DNA of 64,000 bases from Limnomonas spitsbergensis. Taxonomy: Eukaryota; Chlorophyta; Chlorophyceae; Chlamydomonadales. Within the stretch, counting starts at the first letter, position 1; every line of letters starts with the position of its first letter. Positions 1 to 10,200 of the stretch are shown here, in pieces. The notes below the pieces were generated by a model. The model made no database searches. It was not told where the DNA came from and saw only the letters and a program-made list of their open reading frames with translations. The stretch spans positions 3,121,001 to 3,185,000 of the forward strand of contig JAYJMM010000120.1 of assembly GCA_037349105.1 (NCBI GenBank), given 5' to 3'. The translations under genes were made by a program, and so were the position numbers.

Positions 1-1433
1 CGCCGAGTTTCGTGTCCTGGCCCATCTCACACAGGACGGTGGTGTGGCTGCACCATGTTCTAGACTGTGCATGGTAGCTGGCATTAAGCCCAGTCATTCC
101 CTACCATTCCACACTGCCAAGCGGTCAGCAGGGCCCAGCGGATATGTACTGTCAAAAATTGGCCTTACTTGGCAGGTCAGACATAGTTTAAGGGTTTTGT
201 GAAGTTTTTACAGTCCAACAGAGCATCACACTTGATGCATGGGACATGTGCCTGTAAACCGGTACAGGCACTTGATTTAGGACAGAGAGCGAAAACCAGT
301 GACCCCCCTGGGCAAGCAACTAGCACACAACCACGACAGTGGCATGGGAATGAACCCCATAGTGCAGAAGATAAGCCCCAGCCATAAAACAGGACGTGGG
401 TGCAAAAGAGTTCGATTGAGCACCGCCTAGAGAATTAGGGGGGAGACAGGAAATTTGGCGAAGTTTTGAGATTATTCTCTCTTTTCATCATACACTGAAA
501 GATAAAAGAACCAAATTTCTTCCAGAACACATATGCAGAATCCGCTGCATCTAGTTTGCCCCACACTCCATTTGCGTACCGTTTCATGCAGAGGGTTTCA
601 TGGCCTCATCCTCTAGGAAATTATGCAGTGTCGACATCCATTGGACCAGGCCTTGCTAACTTCAAAGCAGTAGTTTACACCCTTGGCTATGCCAATCGAG
701 GCAGCTTCAAACTTGGCGAAGATTCCGAATTAAAAAAACTATGTATGCTGAGGAGTTTGCAGCCCTTGATCCATCGACTAATTACAGCACAGTCAAGTCC
801 TAGTACCATAACTCTACACGGCAAAGGCTATTGAAGACGGCCAAAGAAATCAGCGATATGTAAGAGGGCACGGAACAGGGACTAATGAATAGCCATGGAA
901 GAAAAATGGGAAACCACATACCATACAAACGTCACAGATTCATCTCATTGCACGAACCATACAGCCCCCCCCCCCTGACAACAAGACTTCATAGAGAGCA
1001 TCACCCTACAACTTCCAAGGGCCCGCTTCAGGCCACACTTTCAATAGCCTACAGACACACTGCAGGCCTTTGCAGCATGGATCTCCAGCTAGAGGCCAGG
1101 ACAAAGCTGAAATGTAGCCGAGCCGCAGCCGGGCCAAGAAAGAAGAAACACGGGTGTCATTAACATTACAGACTTCCTGACAAGGAAGCCATCCTTCACA
1201 AAAGTTCGGGGCAGGGGTGTTTGGGGGCATGCAATGGGCGCCATCAATCATATCTCACATGAAATCAAGGACCAGCGCAGCGAGGGACATCCACGTCCGA
1301 GCTGCCGATCATGAGGGCGTAATACGTAATTATTTACTAGCCAGCCCAGAGCAAGATGCGACACATCCCATGGACACAAACAAATGGAGAATTTTCACAT
1401 CGGTGAACACAATGGACATCTTCAACCCTCCTG
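1..1433. other. Distal 3' flank of the minus-strand gene, no gene seen
   Basis: Only short, mutually overlapping ORFs without family resemblance are present (for example at 556-834 and 885-1163 on the plus strand). I see no splice-consistent exon chain, RNA gene or element end here. The gene at 1757-5371 runs on the minus strand, so this is its distal 3' flank. Confidence 0.4.
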
Positions 1434-1800
1434 CTCCTGTGGCCCAGGCTGGGTTAGGGTTAAGCCCCTAAACCCTCCTGCTCCTGTGGCCTAGGTTGGG
1501 ATACATCCTGTCACAGTCGCCTGCCACCCACACGAGAGGCTGTTGTGTACAGCAGCTTCCCCTTCCCCTTCAGCAACTCATACTTGCAGCTCTGACCTGC
1601 CAAAGCCCTCCACTAGACTGGGTTACATGCTGCCACATGCTGCTCCTGCTGCAGCGCTGGGCCTCAAAAGCCTCCTGCATCCCCAGCAGCCAGGGTTCAG
1701 GAGCGGGCTTAGCACCTTAACCCCCCCCCAGCCTCCAACATCACCACCAGCCTGGGTTAAGGAGTGGGGGCTACACCCTCAAACCCCACCGCCCTCTCCG
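1434..1800 (-). repeat. Degenerate copies of the gene's coding tail
   Basis: Read on the minus strand, the last coding block of the upstream gene contains CTGGCTGCTAGGGATGCTGG. Downstream of the stop this recurs as CTGGCTGCTGGGGATGCAGG (about 1675-1695) and more loosely as CTGGTGGTGATGTTGG (about 1735-1752). A second short repeat, GGCCACAGGAGCAGGAGGGTT, occurs at about 1422-1442 and 1463-1490, beside CCCTAAA/GGGTTA telomere-like heptads. It resembles the exon-edge copies seen in the large plus-strand genes, but the similarity is weaker. Confidence 0.4.
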
Positions 1801-2308
1801 GCTCCAGCATCCCTAGCAGCCAGGACGGCACCCTTCCCAGCCCTCCGTCCTCCTGACGCTCCCATTCCATTCCCCCGCCTGCCGTCCCCGCCCCGCGGAG
1901 CATCATGCTCACGTCGCCCGGCGACAGCAGCGCCTGCAGGCCTAGCTCAGCCTCCATCCCCGCCGCTCCCCCAACCAGCAGCGGGGCTGGCGTCGCGCGG
2001 GTGCGCGTGATGGGTGGCAGCTCATAGGTCGGCACGCCGTCCGAGGGCCTTGGCAGATCGCGCATGGCATAGTAGTCCACTTGATGGCCGCTACCAAACG
2101 GGCTGTGGCAGCCAGCGGAGGTTCCTGATGATGGTCGGCTGTCCGAGGCAAGCGGCACCTGGTACGCCGGAGCCATCTGCTGCTGCGGCGGCGTGACCGG
2201 ATCGTCGTGATGGTGTGGAAGCCATACCAGGTCGTCGTCCTCACCCGCCACCTCCCTCTTGAGTTGCATCAGCTGCACCCACTCCAGGCTCGCCTGGTCC
2301 TCAGGCGC

Positions 2309-2339
<31 letters not shown>

Positions 2340-5300
2340 TGCTCCTCCTGCCGGGCCCACTGCCTGCGCTCGGCCTCCATCAGCATCGCGTCCCGAGCGG
2401 CCGGCGAGACCAGGCCGGTGCTGTTGACTCTCAGCCGCTCCAGCTCAGGCATCCAACCGTCCTCGTACTCGCCCTCGTTTTCCGCCTCGGACGGGGACGA
2501 GGTCGCGGGGGTGCAGGAGTAGCCTGGGCTGCCAGCTGCGCCGGCTCGCCAACCCTGTTGCTGCTGCTGCTGCTGCTGCCGCGGCTGCATCCAGCAATAC
2601 TCCCGCTGGGCGACTTGGGTAGGTGGTGCACGTGCAGCACCTGGCCTAGGGCCTCCGCTGCGGGGGGACAGCGGATCGTGCAGCAGCTGGTGCGGCGCCA
2701 TCCGGCTGCCGGCTGCTACACCCTGTCTCTGCTGCACACGGGCGCCAAAGAAAGGCACGCTGTGAGATCGATTCTGGACCATGAATTCGTCAGGCATGAG
2801 CGACCCGTCGCGCCAGTCCTGTTCCTGCTGTTGCTGTTGCGCCCACTGGTTCAATCTAGATTGCTGATCCTGTTGCTTCTGCTTCTTCTGCCGCGATGTC
2901 GGGCTTGAAACATCCGACTGCTGCCATTGCTGCTCTTGCTGCTGTTGTGAGTTCAGCCTGAAAGAACCGCCCGTCGCTCGCCACATTTGCTGCTGCGAAG
3001 GCTCCATCGGCAAGAGCGCCTCGGAACACAGATTGTCACTGGTCCCCCTAGGCGCGTGTGATGGGGCAACAGGGTAGCCTCCGGTGCTGAAAGGGCCATC
3101 GGTACTGAAGCGGCTCAGCCTGGATTGCGTTGCGCAGCTACTCCTCATAGAGCCCTGCGTCACATCCCCTTGATCGCAGCTGAACGAGTGTGAGCGCGGC
3201 GATCCCCCGAGGACAAGGCCCCCCGCCGAGGCGTTGAGCGCCGCGTTCTCCGCCACCGACCACAGGCTCAACGACTCGGTTCCTCCGCGAGTGGCCGGGG
3301 GCCAGCCGCTGCTGGCGGCAACGTTTGAGCCGCTCGCTGCCGTCGCATACGCGGGCGTCCCGAGCACAGTGCCTGTCTGGTAGTGGGAGGTATTGAGGAG
3401 GGGGAACGCAGTACCAGCAGCGCGTAAGGATGCACTGTTGCGCGATGGGCCGGCCTCTGCTGACATTCTGCTAGAATTGCCCGTTCCTCTCACACTGGCT
3501 GCCTCCCTCATACCAGCTTCGTACTCTTCCCACACGCCCTGGGGTGGATACACGCCTGCTTTGTATAGCGGCAAGCTGTGGGCATGCGCGAGCCCGCCAC
3601 GGGCCCCTGCCGTGAGGCTGCCGACAGTCGAGTCATATGCCGTGTGGCGGCGCTTGTTGTCGCTGGCAGCCTCCTGAAACATGTCAGGCGCGCCTGCCAT
3701 ACCCGGGCGTTGGCCCATGAAACTGGCGCAGCTAGCTTGCTGCCCAGAGTATGAACCTGTGAGAAAGTGGGGTGGATATAAAGCTGTTAACATTATTGTG
3801 CAAGGTTGTGTAAATGGATCAAAGGGAAGCCACAGACCATGTCACCAAGCAGTAACATGATGGGAAGGACGAACAGTGCAGAGATAATTCTACTGTGCGC
3901 CAGCCACCCACAGACACACTACATTCAGCCAGCACAGCACCAGCATGAGCCGCTGGCAGCCATCACATGCACAAGAACTGGCCAATGCATCAAATGCAAA
4001 AAGCAGGGTATAGAGACCATGTTCCTTGCCGCGTCGCACAGCCATGCACTGGTCATAATTTGTCAGGGCACACACGGCACTTGGGGGCTGTGCCTAAGGC
4101 ACAGCTTTTACACATAATTTTAGTGTGCGCCGGCCACCCTTCGGGAACCGCAGGGCGGCCACCACTGGGCCGATGGGGAACAAGCCTTGACCGGCTTTCA
4201 GGTGATGGCCCGAACAGCAGAACACCATGCCCCTTTGGCCATGTGCGCTAATACTGTGCGACACTGTACTCTACCGGGCCTTCTTGTTGCAAGCTCGGGA
4301 GTCAGGCTGTGCCTCTAAATGATTGACGTCACCTGCCGCAAAGCTCCTGATCCTTTCTACAAGCTCTGGTTCCTTCTGGTAGGATGGTCTCGATTGGTTT
4401 GCCTGGAACATTGCCATGTTGCTGCTGGTGGAGCAGTGAGCCACCCCCGGAGGCAAGCTGCGCGCTGCGGGGCTGGGCCGGCCTCCTGCTCCTCCTCCAC
4501 CGCTGGTGACTGTAGAGGCGGGGAGGGCAGGGAGCTGAAGCCCCGTGGAGCTGCTGAGGCGGAAAGGGGGGCTCCTGGCCTGCTGGTTGGGGAAGAACAC
4601 CTCCCCGCTGTCGAGGCGTTGCAGCCCTGGGGACGTAGGTATGCCGGAGTTGGTCGTAGAGAAGTAGGAGCTGGGGAGGGCGAAGTGAGCGTTGTGACTG
4701 TCGATGCTGTAGCCGAGGCTATTGTCGTCTTGCTGACGCGGCTCAACCTTGACGACCCGTAGGCAGCTGCGCCTGGGTGAGGAGCTGCTGCCGTCCTTTC
4801 TGGGGCTGTTGCCCAGATCCTCGAGTTCATTGCAGGCTGCATTGCCCTGCCTTCTGGCGCGGTAGTCGCGAAAATAATGCTTCACCTGCTCGCAGGCAAT
4901 GCGGCGACAAGGGTGAGCCCGAGGGGGTATATATGTCGCATCCCGGGATCATGGCGCCACCACGACAACTGTCATATGCCTTTGCACTGACAATGATAGC
5001 ATCGTACCATCTGATGACAACTCGTGTTTGTATCATCTTATCCTCTGATCTCACCTGCTCTGTGCTGCGGAGACATTTTGCATGGATGCGCGTTTCCTTC
5101 CAGTCCGGCATCTCATTCTCCTGCCAGATGAGACTTGCGTTTTCATTGTACCAAACCTGGACCTCTGATGTGTCAGGCCTCTTGTCTTTCTCTGTCAGAT
5201 AAGAGCGCCACCTGCGACATGGGATGCAGGCGGGTGGGATTCCTGAACGAGCCCCAGAGTTCCAGCTGGCCAATTAAACACATACCAATTGTTCAGAGGA

Positions 5301-5371
5301 GCCCAGAATTTGGCAGGGCGTCTAGGTGCTCTCGTCGATTTCGGCCCCTTCGTCACCCCGCTGCTTTCCAT
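1757..5371 (-). CDS. Homeodomain-like, Gln-rich putative transcription factor (4 exons)
   Basis: Exons on the minus strand: 5371-5286, 5211-5055, 4885-4333 and 3756-1757. Introns of 74, 169 and 576 bp have GT-AG ends, and the phases (2, 0, 1) keep one frame of 931 codons. Residues about 40-95, created only by splicing exons 1-3, read like a homeodomain. There is a basic arm (KRP), a helix 1 with LIWQEN..P, a helix 2 (WKETRIHAKCL), and a recognition helix EQVKHYFRDYRARRQ that matches QVKxWFxNxRAK. Position 48 is Tyr and position 51 is Asp instead of the near-invariant Asn. The rest is low complexity: Ser/Pro/Gly, then Gln runs encoded at about 2311-2345, 2550-2580 and 2830-2960, as in activation domains. 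MESSGV at 5371 is the first ATG; the frame is open to 5548 without another ATG. A nuclear DNA-binding role is inferred. The exon chain is firmer than the family call. Confidence 0.6.
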
Positions 5372-5391
5372 GTCACGTAACAACGACACCA

Positions 5392-5400
5392 GTATATAAA
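5392..5400 (-). promoter_or_regulatory. TATA-like sequence upstream of the homeodomain-like gene
   Basis: TTTATATAC on the minus strand ends 20 bases before the ATG at 5371. That spacing would put transcription start on or after the ATG. Either this is not the functional TATA element, or the gene has an unseen upstream exon. Confidence 0.2.
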
Positions 5401-6899
5401 TTGGCCGGTGTGTATCTGCTCGCTTGGATTGATCGACTACACAAAATGAAGGATCGTGGATTTGGCTAGCGTGATGATGGTGTTTGGATCTTGCTCTGGG
5501 GAATCTGCTGGGAACTTGTCCATTGCTCGAAACGTAATTACAGGTCACTGTACAGTGACCGTGACGCGGGCGCGGGACATGATGACATTCTCAGCGACAG
5601 GCCCCCAGCCCCGGGGCGTGGGGCGCACAGCAACATTGTGTGAAAAGAAGTAGGAATTAACAATTAGCCACAGGACCCGCGAGTTCTATTCACTTGAGGT
5701 CGACTGCGCCCTGGCAAACGCTTTCAATTGCCTAATGAGGAGGCGCTATGAAGCAATTTTAGGGGTTGTGGAACTAAGTTCTCGCTAAGGGCAAAAAGTG
5801 TGTTTGCATGACAAGGCACATTTGTGCGTGCCTGTTTAAACTCTTCATAGGTGCTCCTTATTTACGATTTGAATGATCTTGACATCCTGTCACAAGGCAG
5901 TCGACCTCAAGTGGAGGGAACTCGCGGGTCCCATGGCTAATTCACCACGTCGGGACATTTACCTCTATCTCCGGCCAAGCTTGCGACGTAGAGGCCATTC
6001 ATATACATTTACAATAGGCCGTGCGTCGAAATTAGGCCTGCTGTTGTCCTCTTCGCATGGTCACATTGTGTCTGGCATGTCTGGCACTTGTGTGAATTAT
6101 GACCAGGTACACTCAATTGTGCATTTCAGCAGCATTCTGCATCATGAAGCCTGGGCAATGCTTGGGCCCTTGTGAAATGATATGATACAGATACAGAACT
6201 ACACTCATATTACATGACAGCCGTATTGCATGAACGTGGCCCTGAACGACGCTCGTGAGTGCTTAGGAGACTTGCTGGACCCGGTCTGAACATGAAGGAT
6301 GATGCATATATATTTATCAGTCATGGAACTGATAAACGAGAGGAGACGTGAGAGCAAGCTAAAACCTACGTTTTGGGTACCCCCAAAATTGCTGTGGGGG
6401 CGTTACACCCCTATGCGGGTGCCTCTATGACGGCATTTCAGCCACCCTTTCTGCCCAGCTGGATGGGCTTAAGCGTGCACCGAACATCTGACGTGGACCG
6501 TACATGCCGTATGGTGACGGTTTTACCAGGGGTCGCCCTTCGAGGCCTATCAAATCCAACGCCCATCAATCAAATGCTGCAGCAGAAATTATTTCGTGGT
6601 TGAGGAAATGCGTTGGCGATGACACGATTCGGGAGTCAGACTCGTCTGGGTCTGCGCCCGTGAGTGAGCAAGATCGCAAGTGCGTGGCATGTTTCGGCTG
6701 GTCATATCGCTATTTTATAGTTTGCTTCTCGCCAGGTCCCCTTTTATAGTTTTATGGCGCCAACCTGGCGCATACCCTGCCAGAGGGGCTGCCCACGTCA
6801 GATAATGTGCTGCTGGCTGCAACCAGTGAGCGAGGTAGCTGAGGGCACATTCAGGGGCAAGCCTTACCACGAAGGCGTCCTGCCCATGAACAAGCTGCC
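5401..6899. other. Intergenic stretch without a supported gene
   Basis: The short ORFs at 5873-6175 and 6373-6603 (plus) lack splice support, codon signal or recognisable motifs. The stretch holds a 29-bp inverted match to the far side of the element nest (6466-6494). It ends in TGCC (6896-6899), the possible target duplication of the nest. Confidence 0.35.
6466..6494 (+). repeat. Outer inverted repeat, left arm
   Basis: This 29-bp stretch beginning GGCTTAAGCGTGCACCG recurs in inverse orientation at 15398-15426 with one mismatch by eye. The arms lie outside the two nested elements, so they could be ends of an older element or of an earlier insertion site. Confidence 0.5.
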
Positions 6900-7148
6900 T
6901 GTCGCACCATAAAGCAGTAAACGTGCCAATATGGTAAACTCCGGAATCTCCGGTAAAGGCGCCTTAGAGAAGTGTCCTTCTACTCATAAACACGGTACAT
7001 TACCGTACACACAGACTCCTTGTACTTCAGACAAGAGCTGTTAACTGGCTACTGTAAGGTTCGGCCCTAGCAGGAAGTCTCTCTGCCTAGGGGTAATGTC
7101 TGGGTGTCCCTGTCTTGTGGGTACCGCCCCTACTACTTCACTCGCCCC
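6900..7148 (+). repeat. Left terminal inverted repeat (249 bp)
   Basis: Reverse complement of 14012-14260. It begins TGTCGCACCATAAAGC and contains the palindrome AAGGCGCCTT and TTACCGTA-type motifs also present in the adjoining 861-bp element. The inner boundary is ACTCGCCCC. Confidence 0.85.
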
Positions 7149-7238
7149 AAGGGGGCAGAAGCCTAAAGTTAGCAGATCCTGTAGGGGGTGTCGCCAGCAC
7201 GCTTGCAGGACCGTGCGGTTCGTAAATTGCCTGTAGGA

Positions 7239-10200
7239 ATGACAGACGTAGATCTAAATCCCGATAGGCACCAGCACCCTGACGCCCAACGGAGAAGTGG
7301 GCGTCTGAGGGGGCTGGAGCCGGGTGTAAACCCGATGGAAGCTAGTGATGAGCTGGCTGCAGAAGCCCTGTTGGTGGCGGCGAAGCTGGCAGGGCCAGTG
7401 GGACCGCCCGCAGGAGACAGCAAGGTGCCAGAACCGGGCCGCGTACCGCCCAGAGAGGCAGGGGCGCAGGCAGACGGCTCAGCACTAGTGTCGCACAAAG
7501 GGATCAGCCGAGGTGGGCGAGTGCCCCAATCAACCCTGGATATTCCAAGGCAAGGCCTGGAATATGCGCAGTGGTTGAGACAGGGAGGAAGAACCCCTGA
7601 GCTGACATTGGACCCGGCCGTTGAGGTGTCGCAGACCAGTGGCGCAAATCGGGACAGTGGTCCAGAAGGCGCACCAGAGCAGGACTTGCCCAGTGGGGCA
7701 GGGGCCGTGCAACGAGTCAAGAACGAGCCCGATCACGGTGATCAAGGGGCAGGCACCTCGGCAGCCCCAGAGGGGGCAGCAGAGTGCGGAAGAGCAAGAG
7801 ACCTAGGCAGTGGGCCAGAATACGCGACGCAGAAGAGGCTAATGAGAGTGGCAAGTGCTGCGCAGTGCGTTAAAAAGGAGAACGGGACGATGCCCCGTGG
7901 TGGAAGTCAGGTGAACAGGAAACCTGCAGATCTGCAGGCGGTGGGTGGAGCACAAGCCGCCACTGCGGAATGGCCCCCAGTAAAAAGGAAGGAGGATCTG
8001 GCTCAGCCAAGAGGGTGGAACAGGCTAGGGCAGTGGGCCACTGGAGTGTGGAAAAGTGTGTGTGACGCAGAGCAGGCGGGGTTAAGCAGTCTGGCTGTGC
8101 CCCAGCAGCGCGCACCCTTGGAGGCATTGACCAGGTGTATGGAGCAGCCAGGTAATCAGGTGTCCCCCAACGGCTGGTCCATGTTTGACATCCTCAGCAG
8201 TGACAGTGAGCCAAGTCCCAGGCACCTGATCAACTGTATTACGGCAGAGAGTGCCGGCCCACCCAGGCAGGATAGCCTGGTAGCTAGCGAGCAGCTGCAC
8301 CTGATCAACTGTATTACGGCAGAGAGTGCCGGCCCACCCAGGCAGGATAGCCCGGTAGCTAGCGAGCAGCTGCACCTGATCAACTGTGTTCCGATAGGGA
8401 ATGCTTTTTCACCCAAACCAGTGACCGGTGGCTGCGAGCCAAGCCAACTGCAGGTGCAGGCGTCACGGCTGTGTTTGCAGAAGGAGGCAGTTCCTGTGAC
8501 ACCTGTAGGGATCGGTGGCTCCGAGCCAAGCCAACTGCAGGTGCAGGCGTCACGGCTGTGTTTGCAGAGAAAGGCAGTTCCTGTGACACCTGTAGGGATC
8601 GGTGGCTGTGAGCCAGACCAACTGCAGGTGCAGGCATCACGGCTGTGTTTGCAGAAGGAGGCAGTTCCTCTGAAAACTGTGGTGGCCGGTGGCTGTGAGC
8701 CAGGCCAACTGCAGGTGCAGGCGTCACGGCTGTGTTTGCAGATGGAGGCAGTTCCTGTGACACCTGTAGGGATCGGTGGCTGTGAGCCAGGTCAACTGCA
8801 GGTGCATGCGTCACGGCTGTTTTTGCCGAGGGAGGCAGCCCATGTGACACCTGTGGCGGCCGCTGGCTGTGAGCCAGGCCAACTGCAGGTGCATGCGTCA
8901 CGGCTGTGTTTGCAGAGAGAGGCAGTTCATGTGACACCTGTGGTGACCGATGGCCACGAGCCGTGCCAACTGCAGGTGCAGGCGTCACGGCTGTGTTTTC
9001 AGATGGAGGACGTTCCTGTGACACCTGTGGTGGCCGGTGGCCGTGAGCCAGGCCAACTGCAGTTGCAGGCGTCACGACGGTGCGTGCAGAGGGAGGCAAT
9101 TCATGTGACACCTGTAGGGATCGGTGGCTGTGAGCCAGGCCAACTGCAGGTGCAGGCGTCACGCTTGTGTTTGTCGAGGGAGGCAGCCCATGTGACACCT
9201 GTGGTGGCCGGCGGCTGCGAGCCGGACCAACTGCATCCGTGGGAGCAGAAGCTGACCCAAAGGGTGGCTGAGGAACCAGTTGGCCCAAGTGAGGTTGAGG
9301 ACCACGAGCACAGGCAGGCGCCGGTGCTGGTGCAGATGCACCAGCCAGAAGATGGGCCTGTCACACCACCAGTGCCAGCAGCTCCAGGAGGGGTCCAGGT
9401 GCCAATATCAGAACCAGGTGCGGCCCAGCAGGACAGCAAACAGCTGGAGGCGGCAGAGAATCCTGAGGGGTCAGAGGAGCAGGGGATCTCCATACCCATG
9501 CTGAGGGAAAAGGTGAACTGGTACCAGCAGAAGCTCAAAGGAATGGCCAGGCAGCTGTGGATGGCCAGGCAGCCAGGGATTGCCTGGCAGATGAGAATGA
9601 CCAGGCAGCTGAGGATGATGAAGCGTCGCTTGGCAAATAAACTGCAGACGCTGTTGCCACAAGACAGGACAGCTGACAGTGACGTGGATGAAGCTAGGAG
9701 CAGCAGGTCTCCGGTGCCAGCACCCGTGAACAACAGCAGCAGCAGGAATGTGTGCCTGGTAGCATTCCCTGCTGCGGTGCCTGCAGATGTGGAGCTGGCC
9801 AGGCTCTGGGAGGATTGCGCAACAGGTGACCGTCAGCAGCAGATGGACACCCGCAATGCCATGCGTCAGGCCATGAGGTATTACCCCGGAAGAGTATGCA
9901 TGTTCTGCGGGTTCGAGTGCGAGCACAGCGACAGTGCATGTGAGCACCTCATGGATGCCAACATCCAGAGGGGGCTGGAGCCGGGTGAGGACCCGGCTGA
10001 GGCCAGTGATGCAGAGATCAAGCGCGAGGGAGCTGAGATCAAGCCTGCTGTGACCAGGCAGGCCCCGCAGAGCAGCAAAGAACCACAGGAAAAGTCAGCT
10101 GTACCGGTGGGAAAGCCGTGGGCTGACCTAATATCTGAGGAAGAGCTGCCTGATCCGATACAAGAAGAGAAGGGGCGGCAGCCAGTGACAGGGCTGCGCC

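Noticed and set aside
2207..2908. Plus-strand Leu-rich ORF of 233 codons
   Set aside because: Antisense of the Gln-rich exon of the minus-strand gene (CTG runs read as Leu).
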